From Branchipolynoe longqiensis (Eukaryota; Annelida; Polychaeta; Phyllodocida; Polynoidae): a stretch of DNA of 64,000 nt. The position numbers were made by a program, and so were the translations under genes. The stretch's first letter is position 1, and each line of letters starts with the position of its first letter. Below, piece after piece: positions 63,376 through 64,000 of this stretch. Where the stretch lies: the NCBI GenBank assembly GCA_030323885.1, contig CM059187.1, positions 135,945,239-136,009,238 of the forward strand, in the 5' to 3' direction. The notes beneath the pieces were generated by a model. That model was not told the origin of the DNA, ran no database searches, and saw only the letters and a program-made list of their open reading frames with translations.

Positions 63376-64000
63376 AGTACAGGGAGCTGAGTGCGGGGCG
63401 CGGGACGTCGGGGGCGGGGGCGTGGGGAGGCGGGGCGTGGGGAGGCGGGGCGTGGGGAGGCGGGACGCGGGGAGGCGGGGCGCGGGGGAGGCGGGGCGCG
63501 GGGAGCAGGGTGCGGGGAGCGGGGTGCGGGGAGCGGGGAGGGGGAGCGGGGTGCGGGAAGCGGAAAGCTGGGATGCGGGGCGCAGGGCGCGGAGAGCGGG
63601 GAGGCGGGGCACAGGGAGCTGGGAGCGGGGAACGGGCGCGGGGCACGGGGAGCGGGGAGCGGGGGCGCGGGGCGCAGGGAGCGGGGAGCAGGGGCTGGGA
63701 GCGGGGAGCGGGGAGCGGGAAGCGGGGAGCGGGAGCGGGGAGGCGGGGTGCAGGGTAAGGGGAGCGGGAAGGCGGGGCGCAGGGCATGGGGAGCGGGGAA
63801 CAGGACGCTGGGAGCGGGGAACGGGGAGCGGGGAGCGGGAAGCGGGGAGGCGGGGCGCAGGGTGCGGGGAGCGGGGAGGCGGGGCATGGGGAGCGGGGAG
63901 CGGGGAGGCAGGGCACGGGGTGCGGGGAGCGGGGAGCGGGGAGCGGGGCGCGGGGCACAGGGCGCGAGGAGCGGGGAGTAGAGAGCGGGGCGCGGTGCGC
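63376..64000. repeat. G-rich minisatellite (GGGGAGC/GGGGCGC), runs off the end
   Basis: Units of GCGGGGAGCGGGGA and GGCGGGGCGCGGGGA. Arg/Gly/Ala and Pro-rich ORFs on both strands are artefacts. The array continues past the window. Confidence 0.92.

Noticed and set aside
62889..63981. Pro/Ala/Arg-rich ORFs at the right edge
   Set aside because: Translations of a G-rich minisatellite on both strands.

Overview
This is intergenic animal DNA, built from dispersed repeats and simple sequence. I found no host protein-coding exon, tRNA gene or rRNA gene. It is most likely from a lophotrochozoan, probably a mollusc. The basis is a minus-strand SINE (SINE-B, 13551-13876) whose tail resembles a SINE I associate with gastropods and bivalves, and an abundant tRNA-derived SINE (SINE-A) whose tail ends in GACGTAAAAC, like mollusc SINE tails. 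Both are judged from memory, without a database search.

Layout. 1-11 kb: long strand-biased simple sequence (GGGGA, GGT, a 20-bp minisatellite, CCA-rich arrays) around short complex islands, plus SINE-A copies and TA-flanked MITEs. 11-16.8 kb: a GTCACAC-type MITE, then a triple nest (a TTAA element holding a MITE and a second TTAA element, which holds SINE-B), then TAC-rich DNA. 17-25 kb: C-rich arrays, a 756-bp foldback element, a higher-order satellite, a CpG-rich promoter-like island and a 12-bp minisatellite. 25.7-34.5 kb: a broken LINE reverse transcriptase, a LINE endonuclease fragment, a LINE 3' end, and very long polypurine arrays. 35.4-43.2 kb: two copies of a miniature LTR-like element with a tRNA-like module in its terminal repeats, and a MITE nested in a SINE. 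43-52 kb: minisatellites, TA repeats, one assembly gap (49014-49512) and a 21-bp repeat. 52-62.7 kb: AT-richer DNA full of SINEs, TTAA elements and small foldbacks. 62.9-64 kb: G-rich array running off the end.

How the parts relate. The only protein-coding remnants are LINE pieces (endonuclease 29498-29761; reverse transcriptase 26260-27213 and 33600-33965), all truncated or frameshifted. A LINE-type enzyme presumably moved the SINEs, but none in this window is intact. Nested insertions give direct empty-site evidence for target duplications: TTAA for one family and TTA for another. Between arrays lie complex islands dense in recognisable transcription-factor-like sites. They could be enhancers of a gene outside the window, but this is inference from motifs alone.

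The strongest candidate for something undescribed is the miniature LTR-like element at 35437-35940 (minus strand), with a second copy at 42881-43202. Its terminal direct repeats run TGT...ACA, it has PBS-like and PPT-like sites in the expected places, and each complete terminal repeat carries a roughly 72-nt tRNA-like cloverleaf with A and B boxes. This arrangement resembles the plant Cassandra elements, which carry 5S rRNA in their LTRs.
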